From positions 7,989,160-8,053,159 of the forward strand of contig NC_064552.1 of NCBI RefSeq assembly GCF_023856365.1: 64,000 nucleotides of DNA. The letters are read 5' to 3'. Position 1 is the stretch's first letter. Each line of letters opens with the position of its first letter. The notes beneath the pieces were generated by a model that did not search any database, had not been told where the DNA came from, and saw only the letters and a list, made by a program, of their open reading frames with translations. Shown here in pieces: positions 10,916 to 22,420 of the stretch. A program made the translations under genes and the position numbers. This DNA is from Brienomyrus brachyistius (Eukaryota; Chordata; Actinopteri; Osteoglossiformes; Mormyridae).

Positions 10916-11724
10916 AATTAATGAATTTGCTACAAATCTCATTGGTGCTTGACCATCTGATCGATGAGTGAGTATTTATTTTTATTTATATCAACGGCAA
11001 ATTAATAGTTGCGTCAAAAGTATGCCAATGCGAAGAGCAACACTTCAATGCTTGACTGAAAATTGACCCATGATGAAATGAGAAACGGATCGCCGGATCA
11101 GTTTTCAGAACTGTTTGTCATCATCTTACGCACACTTATGGTAATAGGTTTTCTGTATATTATTTAAATACTTTCAGATCCTGATGTTGTTTACAAAATG
11201 TTCGGATTATCTAGTCCAGTAAGAGAACTTGTGGACCATTACCGCGAATCATAGTAATGTTTTTTTCAAATCTTTTTTCCAAACTAATATGAGGGTAAAT
11301 GACGCTATTATCGTGGTGAAACACTTTATAATTTTTAAATGGCCTATTAAATGAGCTCAGCCCCTCACATAGCAGAAGGATCTAGAATGCAGCCCCAGAG
11401 CTCAGGACATAGACCCAATGTGCAGCTTCTCATCCCGGATCTAGCATGATGGAGCATAATTTGCGTAATTCCTCCCGGGAGCGGAATGCTTATATCGGCT
11501 GGGACACCCCAGATTAGAGCTCTGTTTGTGACTGCCAGGGGTGAACTGGGCACTTGTGGCTTCCAGGTTGCTTGGCATGAGATACATTGTTTCTTCAGCT
11601 GCATCGGGTCTGTACTGGGGGACTTGCTGTGTGTCTGAGGCCAGCAGGACTATAACAGCATACATGCACATTCTTATTTCCTCAGACCTTCATTGCTAAA
11701 TATTATGGGGAGAAACATTTAAAA
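10916..11724. other. Non-coding, nothing recognised
   Basis: Overlapping minus-strand frames of 76-79 codons (11365-11671) have no recognisable domain and are probably chance frames. Confidence 0.5.
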
Positions 11725-12049
11725 ACAAGGCCGTCCCCAGGCAAAGAATGTCTCACTTTTCAGGCGACTCGCATTTATGAACGGACTACCAGAACGTAAA
11801 TTACATAAAAAATTTGGTTCGTAATAACGAACACAGGCACTGCTTTGCGGCGATTATGAAAACATTGCGTGACATCAGCAGTTTGTCAGCTCAAGGTACA
11901 ATACGGTACCGTACGTAGCTACTTTTGTTATTACTGTATAATTATTATTGTTGTTATATACTGTATTATTATTTTTCTGACTTGCCTATGAATTTGACTT
12001 AAAGTCAGATTAAGGGAGTGGATCTCGTTCATAACCTAGGGACTGCCTG
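11725..12049. mobile_element. TA-flanked foldback element, copy A
   Basis: The left end is diverged (CAAGGCCGTCCCCAGGC). The right end, CATAACCTAGGGACTGCCTG, followed by TA at 12050-12051, is its inverted partner. The interior (TATTATTATTGTTGTTATATACTGTATTATTATTTTTCTGACTTGCCTATGAATTTGACTTAAAG) parallels the copy at 16742-17057 in the same order. TA flanks and short inverted ends fit a Tc1/mariner-type non-autonomous element. No coding capacity. Confidence 0.62.
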
Positions 12050-15000
12050 TACTCAATTATTCAACAAGCAGCTGGAAAGCAGCGTTGCCAAATATACACA
12101 TGTAGATCCCTTGGTATTGCGTGTGATGCGTGCTGCACGTTTATACAAACCCATACCTTACTGTTTGATATGGCTCGATGTTGTGTGCATGTTTAATAGA
12201 GTTTTGCATGTTTGAGAATGTAGCACGTCATCACTGTTAGCTTTAGGTAAACTGAATTAAATGTAGCTATACAGATAGGTATTCTGATCCCGATAATCCC
12301 CTGGGGTCCAAACATCGTTGTTTCTTTTAGCAGTGAGGAGTGCCGATTCTTTTCTACCTTCTTAATTCTATAATTAGGCCCATCCTTACATTATCTTGAC
12401 CTAGGTATGTGCTCCTTTTGTGTCTATGAATGCTGTGTGGTTTCTATATGAGACCTCGGAGGGAGTAATTGAATTTCTCAAACCCGTTTACGATCCACGG
12501 TACTTTTTCCGAAAACTCCCGTAGGCAACTTGCATAGTCGGACCTGTTCAGTTGCATGGTTCCAACTATGTAAGTTGCTAACTTTGTTGCCGGCTATGTT
12601 TTTTGGGAAATCATCGGCAAGAGAAATAAACTACAGGTTTTGTTACGTCGGTTATTTAATTTTTTAGTTTATGTCATTAATTTGTCCCTTTTAGAGCTTT
12701 GTACCAACTTAAGCATCAGTTTCATTTTCGTGCCTTACATTATTCATCTCGCCATCACAGCCAGTAGAGGTCAACCTTAAGAGAAATGATAAGAGAAACT
12801 GTTTGAACACTGTTTAAATTACACGGTTGCTTTAAGAAGCGTTTTGTGTAATGTGTTCTGCGTAAGTCATCCCATATTCAGGTTACCATACAGCATTGTG
12901 CCGGGAATTGTATATTTATATCAGTCATTATTTTGCTATCCCAGGGGACACTGTTAAGTCCTGGAAGTGAGGGGTGGGAACTGTTAACAAAGGGCAAATG
13001 TGTATGAATGGGCAGGAACTAATTTAAATAATTGCCCATTTCCTGAAACTGTGCTCCAAAAGTGAAAAAAATGCTAATAATATGCATTCATTTTCTAGAA
13101 GCAGGCCAGAAATCCTCTAGATGTGGATAGTCAGCTTTTTTTACACAACAGGAAAACACATTTGGTTAAACATTTTTCTTTTCTGCTATTTTTTTTCTAA
13201 ATGCATGAATACCCATTTTTGTATTTCAAAACTTTGTGCTGACTTCCTCTTTTAATGATTATTTTCAGGAATTTTCCTGTGATCTTGCCATCCCTCAAAA
13301 ATCAATCTCTTTTTATGCTCAATCCCCCCATTCGCCCCCCCCCCCCATCCTCAGCCCTCCTCCTGAAAATCTCCTGGACTGACATTTACAATTTGTCATG
13401 AAGATGACACAGTGGGATGACACATACTAGATTATAAAATGCAGGGATGAACAGAGGTCAGATAAACAATTTGCCACCGAACCAGGCTACCCATAATGCT
13501 TACAGCCTCGATATCAGGAGGTACGAGCACAAAAGAATTGTGAGAAAGTCTGGAAGCTGATGACAGTCAGGTTTGCATTTTTTTTCCAGGTTAATTCATT
13601 CGATGAAAAGCTGCTGTGTGCGATGTGTCATATATCAAAGCTGGGGCATCAGTAATCTTTGCTCAAGGGCATGGATAACAGACAGATAGACGTGTGAATG
13701 AGATGGAAAAAAGCAACTCATCCTTTTCTGCTAACACCACGGAGGAGATAAAGGAAGATTTATGAGTCATCTAGGACCACATACCAGCAAGAAGCCCATT
13801 TTTCACATGCTCCAAAAATTGGTGCTAGAAAGCAATCTGCTTGTCACAGTGTCCATCAGGTGCTTTAGGAGGAAATTGGGTCCTTTGGGCTTTTACTCTG
13901 CAGTCAGCTATTTTCTTTATAGCAGTTTTGTTTTTAATGGTATCCATAAATATATGTAGGGTTATAAGTACCTTTAACACCCAAGGTGATTTCATGTGAT
14001 GTGCAATCTTTGCTCTGCTTTTGAACTGTAAGCCTCGTGATGGCACCCGCTGATGAACAGTCTGCGCTCCCGGCTGCTCGACGTGCTGATTGACACTGAT
14101 AAGGTACTATGAGTAGATTCTTGTTCAGTTTGGCTTGGAGACATTTCTTCCTAAAGGTAAAAAGGGAGGCTTCGTCTGAACAGTGAAACCACATGAGGTG
14201 TATAAAGAATCAGAGAGATGATCTCTTGGCTTTCTTTTCCTGAGTGTGATTACTAGGAACAAAACAAGCTTTTAAAAACAAACTTGGCAGTACTTTTTAA
14301 CCATGGTAATATAATAGTTTAGCGTAGCGCTAGTGTCAAGGCTTATGTTACACAATAGAAATGAGAAGATGAGTCAGTATATTCATGTTGAGGCCAGTAT
14401 ATCTCTGTAGACCCTTCACTGTTTAAAGTATCAGTGTCAGATAGTTCATCAGAGAATAAATTATTATGACTTTCGTGGTAGCGAAGGCCTTACTTTTTTT
14501 GTGAATTTCAGCTTGGTTTCAGTAGACTTTTGAGAATTCTTTGAGGGTCCGAGAGATGGATTATTTCAGAAGTGCTCTTTCCATTGTAGTTACTGTGGTT
14601 TAAATCAAACATGGAAAATAGAGATAAGAATGATGCAGTCTTTGGCATCCATTGACAAATATATTGTTTCAGCATTGCAGATAGATTGAACAATCAATCA
14701 ATGAAACCTTTATAATACGGCATTCTTGTCCCCAAAAAAGCCAACGGCTTTACAGCAAATCTCCCAAAAAGAAAAAAAAATTTAAAATGTAGTGAAATAT
14801 TAAAATCGTCCAAAATTCTTTTAAAAGTTATCAAGTGATACTCTTAGGTCTATGAATGTAAACATCACGGAACACAAATTTCATTGTAAAGAATGTATGA
14901 GAGTCCATTGATGACGGTTAATATCTGGTGGTTTTAAAAATCGCTAGGTGTCTGGTTGCTGGAGGCAGGGCACAGACAAAGGGGCCGATACAGATAACTG

Positions 15001-16053
15001 CATCAGTAGCCTGAATCAGGCTGATGTGTCGATCCTTTCTGGATGCTGTCATAAGCCAGATGTCTGGGTCTTGTCAGTAGCCTAAGATTTGCCACCAGAT
15101 GGTCTTGAATGGGAGGTAGAACGAATGGTTAGCTATTAATAATTACTATAATTATGCATGATTTAAGTCAGGGATACCAAAGTACATAAAAATAGAGTAA
15201 CGTATTTGCATCTGGCCTTAAATTTGTGAGGGAGAATTGTATTCTTGAACAATTAAATTTCGTTGCAAGTCAGCGGAGGTTAGCCAGTATTGAATTAATA
15301 TATTCATACGTTTACTTTTTGGTCAGAACTTTTGAAGCTGTTTTCTATGCTTGTTGCAGACAGTTTACAACAGAAACTGTGGACAATTAAATGTTACTAT
15401 AACATAATCCTGAAATTAAGGCTTCATGGAACAAACTTCTGTGTCATATAAAAAGAAACAAGATCAAGATTAATCTTGGGGCCAGATGTTCGAAAAAGAA
15501 ATTCATGTGTCATTTTTAGAACTTCCAGTTCAATATTTTACTAGGGTTGAGAGAGCTTAATATTATACTTTGTAATAATTTAGTGTTATATGTAGTAAGT
15601 TGAGCAGCAAACCCAAATGAGAGCTCTATGAAACTCTACGTGATGAATTCAGTATTAAGTATTCCGCACAAATACGTTAACAAACTGACATTTTACCTGA
15701 ACCAGAATAGCATCTGTGTGGTGAGACTCACATAACTGTCTAATCTGTAATGAAAAGGTGGTGATTTGTAGAGTCAAAACATTCCAGAATGCCAGTGAGA
15801 CCACCTATTTTAGTGTTATGTTGTTGTGGGAACCTAGAGACATAACATAGACATTACCGGACTGTAGGAAAACAGACAATTGTTGAGTGAAACAAAAAAT
15901 TTTCAGTTCTGAGATGGGCTTGCAGGTTGATAATTATGAACTAGGTTAGGCTTCTTGTTTCAGTGACTAAAAGACTTTAAAAGCTCTGCGGAATGTATTA
16001 GAAGTACCTCATTTACTTTGTATGTAATGGATCAAGTAATGATTGGTTTAGTG
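12050..16053. other. Non-coding, no gene recognised
   Basis: Four kilobases of mixed, mostly AT-rich sequence. There is a C11 run at 13335-13345 and a stretch near 14690-14770 (AATCAATCAATGAAACCTTTATAATACGG...GGCTTTACAGC) that may be an old retroelement tail. Frames of 60-86 codons on both strands show no domain. Confidence 0.45.
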
Positions 16054-16390
16054 CACTATTTCTGAATTGGTGGGTCGCGACCCCCTATTTTCATTTTTTT
16101 GTTCTTAGTGCATGAACACATTTTGCTACTGCACTTTGGGTTGAACATTGGGAGGGGGGGGGGACGGTCATGCCGACGTGAGGTCTGCAATGTTCATGCT
16201 TCACATTAAGTTTAGGGGGAAGAGATATACCTTCCCCCTGTAATTTACATCCATGACTATTTGTTATATTTACTGTACTATTACTACTATTACTACAGAA
16301 ATAGATTCTAACATATTAAAAAAATTTGACTATAATTTAACAACCAATGAAAAATTTGGGTCCTGAGGCTAAGCCAGTTGAGAAGCACTG
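16054..16390. mobile_element. Non-autonomous hAT (Charlie-like) element
   Basis: The left end (CACTATTTCTGAATTGGTGGGTCGCGACCCC) and right end (GGGTCCTGAGGCTAAGCCAGTTGAGAAGCACTG) form the inverted ends typical of vertebrate hAT-Charlie-like elements (a CAGTG-TTCTCAACT start and a GGTCGCGACC motif inside). Flanking octamers GTTTAGTG and GCTTACAG share only five bases, so the target duplication is old or the ends are slightly misplaced. A G-rich run (about 16151-16163) sits inside. There is no transposase frame. Confidence 0.65.
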
Positions 16391-16741
16391 GCTTACAGTT
16401 TGGTACTAAGGCATTCAGAATTCGCAACGGCTAAAGGACTTTCGAATGTGTAACGGCACATAGCAAACAGCAAACGTTCCACTTACTGCCAGAATATAGT
16501 GACGTACCTTGGATCTTGTCTGAGAATTTGCCAGTCAAATAAATTCATAAACTTATTTAGGCGGGTTACTTACGTGATTTTTAGCAATCTTGCATTTTTT
16601 GTTAAAAACTAATGATGGATATATTCTTATCTAGCTATAAAGAGTGCATCGTTTTATTCGGTGCCTGGCACCTTCCAGTTTTATAAGAGCTGAGCTTTTT
16701 CATGGTGTGGCCATCATTCACAAAGCAAATCCTGTTGATTA
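16391..16741. other. Non-coding spacer
   Basis: Nothing recognised between the two foldback elements. Confidence 0.5.
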
Positions 16742-17057
16742 CAGACAGTCCTCGGGTTAAGAACACCCAGCTTCCGGACAACTCGTATGGAACAGACTGC
16801 CATAAAGCCTATTTTATTAAAAATTATAGTTAAATAAAACGGTTTGTAATAATGAATGAACATAGTTTCTTGAGACGCTCATGAAAGATTTCAGCAGTTC
16901 ATGGCTCAGAGATGTAAACAGTACCATGTGTGGTTGCTTATATTATTTACTGTATATATTATTATGTTCTGTATTATTATTGTTCTAACTTACCTACAAA
17001 TTAAATTTAAAGGCATACTTAGGGAACGGATTTCATGCGTAACCTGGGAACTGCCTG
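16742..17057. mobile_element. TA-flanked foldback element, copy B
   Basis: The left end CAGACAGTCCTCGGGTTAAG and right end TAACCTGGGAACTGCCTG are inverted relative to each other, and each is flanked by TA (16740-16741 and 17058-17059). The interior matches copy A at 11725-12049: GTTTGTAATAATGAA..., GATTTCAGCAGTT, TATTATTATTGTTCTAACTTACCTAC, then AGGGAACGGATTTCATGCGTAACC. This fits a Tc1/mariner-type MITE. The frames at 16901-17131 and 17035-17241 lie in or over it and are not genes. Confidence 0.72.
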
Positions 17058-17059
17058 TA

Positions 17060-18020
17060 CTGAGTTTCAGGGGCTTAAATTCTGCAAAAATGTCGTCCAA
17101 TGTATCGCAGAGGTCAGTAGATGCAATGTGAGTTTCTTTTTCAACTGTTTATTTAGAAAAGTAGGAATTGCCTATAACGTATTGCTTATGTTGTATATCT
17201 CAAATATTAACTCTCATTTGTATTTCACATTCATTGATTAACAGTACATTTTACAGGGTTAAGGAACATTAAATCATGTATTAAGATGGTTTATATACAA
17301 TACGTGTCTTTTTTGGGACTCCAAGGTAGATTCAGTGTTTTCTCTAGAATCGTACAATACGTCAGTTGATATTTGCATGGAAGTCATAAATGTGAGGATA
17401 ACCTGGTTGTAATAAACTGCCACCCGTTAAGTCATTCTGCAGCACTATGTTGTTGAAGTGGGAGACGCAGTACACCATCTCCCATTAGTCTGACCTTGCT
17501 CCATGTAGACGGTACAGATGTCATTCTTTGTATTTGGTGACTGTAAATAAAATACAGTATAGTCTTTCATCTGGTCATATGCCAAACTAAACAGAGCAGT
17601 TGGTCGGGGATTCAATTTCTGTTTTAATACATTCCCTTTAATGGACTAGAAAAAGGAAAACAATTTGTATTGCAAGTGGTATGTGACCCTTGTGTCCTTC
17701 AGAGCTGCCGGTGATCCACAGTGAGAGTCAGTGGGCCATTTCTCCAGCACAATAAAAGTCCAGATAATAGGTGATGACAACATATGAATGTAGTTTCATA
17801 TTTGATTCATGTTGAATCCTGGATTTCTAACTCTGGTCTCTGGGCTGTCGTTTTATGCATGTGGTGGCAAAATATTTTGAACTACCTGAACACACTGTTC
17901 TGTATTTCTTCTGGCTGTAACTGAAAATCTTGGATCATTTAAATTTTTTCAGACTAATGTTTAAAATATGTAATTTAAGGTGAACTACGTAGAGCTCGTG
18001 ACTTTTTTTAAAATAAAAAG
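17060..18020. other. Non-coding, nothing recognised
   Basis: AT-rich sequence with no repeat family or gene identified. Confidence 0.5.
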
Positions 18021-18214
18021 TGGCAACACTTTACTGGAAGGGGCACAAATAATGTAGTTGTACACTTTTGCGTAATAGTTACGCACTAATCCCATATTCG
18101 GTCATTATTAACAATCAGAATGGTTTGTAAATTTCATGCAGTTACTATATTTGTTGATGATTCGTACTTCAGAAGTAACGGAGTTACTAAGTCCCCTGAA
18201 GTAAAGTGATACCA
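18021..18214. mobile_element. Short foldback element of the GGTAACACTTTA family
   Basis: TGGCAACACTTTACTGGAAGGGG at the left is mirrored by CCCCTGAAGTAAAGTGATACCA at the right. The ends match those at 4121-5279 and 1-21, but this copy is only about 194 bp and its interior is different (TAGTTACGCACTAATCC...). No coding capacity. Confidence 0.65.
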
Positions 18215-18649
18215 ACAAAATTGTATACGAAGTATAACTAGTATATAATTTGTCTCTTCATGAAATAATCGTTTATTTTTTATATTCAAGGGGGAAAATG
18301 ACATTTAATTTACTGTATTTACTTTATCTTCCAATCTCCTCCATGTTGATTATAAGCAAGTGCAAAATGCTGCCAAACTCATATTCGTCTGCGTTTACCT
18401 ATGCCATGTGACGTACTGTGTGATTGCGTACTACAAACATGAGGTTTGTAGTTATGGAGTCGCAGCTGGACACCAATGCTGAAACTGCAGAATGTCTATA
18501 TTCTTGTCTTTGCTGTGCAAATGGGAATGTGTTGCATTGCTCACCATATGGATGGACTCTCACCTTTTGAAGCTGAACCTCTTGGAGCCAGAAACGTTTC
18601 TCTTATAGCTCCTCTTCGCACGCTGTTGACCTTTCCCTGTCCTTAACTG
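18215..18649. other. Non-coding, nothing recognised
   Basis: No gene or repeat identified. Confidence 0.5.
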
Positions 18650-19125
18650 TTGATAGTCTCACCATCTCCCTTCCCCTGTCTCTCAGGAATGTTGGTATTA
18701 CCCTTGATCTCTTCCTGTCATTCTCCTAACACATCTTATCTTTTACAGGCTCCTGCAGATACCACCTTAACCACGTCCATAAACCCTGGCCCTGTTCCTC
18801 ATTCAGCTGCTAGTGTACGACCTGGTCTTGGCCTAGCTTGACTACTGTAGCTCTCTGTTGGCAGTCTTCCTTGCATCAAACCTGCATGAATTCCAGTTCC
18901 TCACAACACATATCACCCCTCTGCTTTGTACCTTGCACCAACTCTTCATCAAAGCTCCAATTGAGTTCAGAACCTTTTCCTCACCCATCCGGCTCTCAGT
19001 CCCTCTTCCTCAACCCATCTTAAATCTGCCATATATGTTCACCCCATAGTTGCTGAACTGCATGTTGTCTTCCATCTACTCAACAGCTCTTTCTGCCCAG
19101 AACTGACTTGGCTTTCTTGAAGTAA
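18650..19125 (+). pseudogene. LINE reverse-transcriptase C-terminal remnant (CR1/L2/Rex1 type)
   Basis: In one frame 18688-18723 reads NVGITLDLFLSF, the position of the NLGVTLD motif. In another frame 18837 onward reads LDYCSSLLAVFLAS, the LDYC-(N/S)-SLLAGLPA motif, then HITPLLCTLHQLFIKAPIEFRT, matching the H(V/A)TPLLxSLHWLPVxxRIxFKT block of these LINEs. The two blocks are in different frames and stops interrupt both (a TAA after 18726, a TAG just before LDYC), so the copy is dead. When intact, this is the thumb and C-terminal region of the ORF2 polymerase that copies LINE RNA at the target site. No endonuclease or catalytic YADD block is visible, so the copy is 5' truncated. Confidence 0.7.
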
Positions 19126-19617
19126 CACGGCTTTTTTATGTGTCTTTGTGACCTACATGAAATGCATAGACTTGTCGAGGATTTTGGGGTGTACTTTGTG
19201 CATCATTACGTAATTGTCACAATTTTCTGAAACGCAAAAACATTACAATGAGTTTTTTTGAATTAATATTTTATAAAAATGACCAGAAATAGGTCTTCAC
19301 TGATGTGTTCTGTTTGGCATTAAGTGGATATAATATATATCTTATATATATATAAAAGTGTATTTTACTAGAATCAATTTTTTTGCATATATGTTGGATG
19401 AGAAGTGTGACCTTCTCTGTGAATGTGTTAGTCGGTACTATTCAGAAGAATCCAAAGATAAAATGATACAAAAACGTGGTCTATGCCAAAGTCTATCTGT
19501 AGCTTGAAATGGTTTTGATTATAATTTCGTAAATGTTCTTTAGGTATTTCATATTTTACCTGTACTTCTGTCTCTCATCGTTTCTGTATTTTTTTTTTTC
19601 ATTTCTGATTTAAGTGA

Positions 19618-19685
19618 TCCGGGATAGGCTCCGGACCCCCAGCGACCCAGTAGGATAAGCGGTGTAGAAAATGGATGGATGGATG
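19618..19685 (+). mobile_element. 5'-truncated retroposon tail with an 11-bp target-site duplication
   Basis: A 68-bp insert (TCCGGGATAGGCTCCGGACC...GCGACCCAGTAGGATAAGCGG...AAATGGATGGATGG) is the 3' end of the tRNA-headed retroposon family. It is bounded by perfect copies of GATTTAAGTGA at 19607-19617 and 19686-19696. The duplication proves insertion by target-primed retroposition with extreme 5' truncation. Confidence 0.85.
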
Positions 19686-19696
19686 GATTTAAGTGA

Positions 19697-20689
19697 ATAC
19701 TATTCTCTTTTGTTTTTGAAAAGTAGTTTGGTTCATAAGTGAGCCAAGTTTTTCCCAGAATTGGACTCATAAAACGTCCAGCTGCATAAATGAATTGTAG
19801 AGAATTTCTGACAGCATAATAAATATAATTTGTTTGCTATTTCATAGTCAGTGTAAAAAGAAGCTTTATAGCACTTTGACTTCTTTTTACAGAAACATAA
19901 AAGAGTATATTGCTACAATGTAACACAATATTGTTAAATGATTATGACAGTTATACAGAATAGCACAGACTAAAAAGGGCCAACTGGCCTACTTTACGTA
20001 TGTGCTAACTATTCCGTGCAGTATATTCTGACTAGACCAGCTATGTGTCTTATTGGATGTTGATGCAATGATTTGTGTAGGTTATTAAAGGAAAAAGTGA
20101 ATGGAAGGTTATTGTAATTTAAGGCAGTTTTATGAAGGAAATACATAACTGCATCTAATTCACTGTGTGTATTTATATAAGGATATAAGGGACAAAAACT
20201 AGCTGCGGCCATCTTTGGTGTACAGTGTCAGGCTGCTTTTGGGAAAAAGGTGACGCCTAAACCGGTTCTTCTGGTGCACTTTCATGTTAATATGGACAGA
20301 GGGATCAAGTCAGAGCAACGAATTTATTGACTTTGATTTCGTATCTCATACCACATGGATCTTCCATTTTGCATTACTGTCAACAGAGATGACATTAGGA
20401 CAGAATCAGGCCTGCTTGCAGTGGGATTTCCCCTCGCGGCCGTGTTTAGAGATATATGTGGGAGAATGCCCTTCGCATTGTGCTGCTGTTTATTTTTAGT
20501 AAAAACATGCGGCACAATTGAAAGTTGGGTCAAGGTGAGGCTGGGACAGTTGTGCAGAGAGGAAGCGCATGGACCGGCAAACAGATGTTCGGCGATAATG
20601 ATTGCAGGGGGGGGAATGGCTTGGACGAGAGTCATAAAATGTTCACTTGTTGAGGGTCTCTCACCCAAGGCACCCAGGGCTGTAGTTTA
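19697..20689. other. Non-coding; overlapping frames on both strands
   Basis: Frames of 111 codons (+, 20355-20690) and 114 codons (-, 20324-20668) overlap almost completely, with no recognisable domain in either. Two mutually overlapping frames of equal length without homology most likely reflect composition. Confidence 0.4.
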
Positions 20690-21060
20690 GCCTCTGGAGT
20701 CGGCGTGTACCTGCTGTCGCTATCAAGCCACTTGCCAACAGTGACATCTGCTCCGCATCGGCACGGCAAATTTGAATGTCAATATCCTCCACTTGAATCG
20801 AAACGGAAAAGTATTTGTCACTCAGTGACAATCATTCCTCAAATAAAAGGTTAGTGAGAGACAGGGCCTTTAATCAACCACTGGAATTCATCTGTCAGCA
20901 GCAGCCTTTAAAATGTGGCAATGTAGGACAGGCTGCCAGTGCAGCGGCTGATGAGTCAGGTGATTGATCTGTGTAAATCATTTTCTTTTACCACTGTCAG
21001 TGGAAACTTGATGGTGAGAATACCATCATAGGATTAAGTATGACTCGTCTGGGCTGTGCA
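20690..21060. promoter_or_regulatory. Possible conserved noncoding element
   Basis: Complex, repeat-free sequence including TTTGTCACTCAGTGACAATC, with two TGACA-type half-sites facing each other, and TGATGAGTCAGGTGATTGATC, with an AP-1-like TGAGTCA. The texture resembles vertebrate enhancers. There is no direct evidence of function. Confidence 0.22.
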
Positions 21061-21699
21061 CATGATTAATAACCTGCCATTGAGCACTATCCTGTCACCC
21101 AAAGTAGCAGAGTTCAGATCCAGTCTAGACTAAGGCAATAAAAAACTTGTCTTCAAATCGTACCATTAAATGCACTTGCGCTAATGCTAATTTAGCAAGT
21201 CACCGGTCGCAGTCATGCCTTTACTTTATTTGGAGAAATATCAGCAGCAAGAGATGGCCTGTTTTAACCAGACATAGCCTCTTCTTAATTTTAATTTACG
21301 TTCTGTATGCAGTGGTATCTTTTTTATGCGTCGGTGTATTTTGTGTTATTGGTTTGGGGGTAAAAAATGTCACACTGCTTTATTTGTACTCCAAAGCCTT
21401 GAGGGTAACCTTAAGGCTTCCAAAAAGAGGTATAACATTGTTTGTCCTCCGGCAAAAATCATAGCCATCTGACATCTAAGAAGCGCTCCTGTCAAATGTT
21501 GCAACAGTGAGAGTCTTAAGGTTGTGTTTTGATTCATATTACATTACATTAAATACATCTTTAAATACACCGTTGTTGTTTTATCCTTTTCCCCCCCAAC
21601 AAATATACAACAGAATGCTAGTTTGTTTTTTCGTAAATATATAACATTATCCTTTGGAAAGCAACCACTATTAAAGCTTTTCTCTTTTATAAAACTAGG
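21061..21699. other. Non-coding, nothing recognised
   Basis: A 105-codon frame at 21147-21464 has a hydrophobic stretch but no start context, splice structure or family resemblance that would support it. Confidence 0.4.
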
Positions 21700-22420
21700 T
21701 TTAAATGCTGCTTATTTGCCAGTGATGATTACATTTGCTGCCGTTAATTTGCTTCTCGCATGACAGGTATGGTTACATTTATTTTTAATATCCAGACCAG
21801 TTATTGACCTTCAGTTCTTGCTGAGTCTAACACCTGCTGACCCTGGCCTTAAATCTGTCAGGTCAGAGATATATAAAGGCCTTTTCGCTGTGCTTGGCTT
21901 GCTTGTCATGTTCCACTGATGTTCTACATCTTGTTTCAGAGATATTTCCCTGTAATGGCCTGTGACCTTTTCCATTGAGTGAAGCAGTCAGGGAGCTATT
22001 CGGAGTGGGAAAATTGAGCTGTTTTATTTTTCCCCAAAGAGCGTCCTGTTTCCTTTCCACCATTTATTTGAAAGCTATCATTTTCTGTAATTCATAGCTG
22101 AAAATGTCATTGATTTGCCAGAATGATTGATGCTGAGAGTCCCTTTATTGACATGGCTATTGACAGTCCTCTGTAAATTCTGCATCTTATTATCACTCTT
22201 GGCTAAATGATACACCTTGTGGACTTGAGAGATGTAGTCGATAGCTCTCACTGTATTGTTCTAGCAGCCGCTATTGAGCTGCTTGTCACAGGCATGTGAT
22301 TTATGCGATCAGAAAGAACATTTCTGTCAGTGTGCTGCATAATTAAACAAAATACAGACTGATTTGAGATAAAACCCTGTCTGCCGGAGACATGAGCAAA
22401 TGAGAAAAGATTCCTACAGT
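21700..22420. promoter_or_regulatory. Possible conserved noncoding block
   Basis: About 700 bp of complex sequence free of repeats and homopolymers, with TTTATTGACATGGCTATTGACAG (repeated TTGACA), CATAATTAAAC and TTTATTTTTAATATCC. It is a good candidate for alignment to other fish. The call rests on sequence texture only. Confidence 0.25.

Noticed and set aside
20324..20690. 111- and 114-codon frames on opposite strands
   Set aside because: They overlap nearly fully, neither has a domain, and there is no splice or promoter context.
21147..21464. 105-codon frame with a hydrophobic stretch
   Set aside because: One hydrophobic run in AT-rich sequence is expected by chance; no family resemblance.
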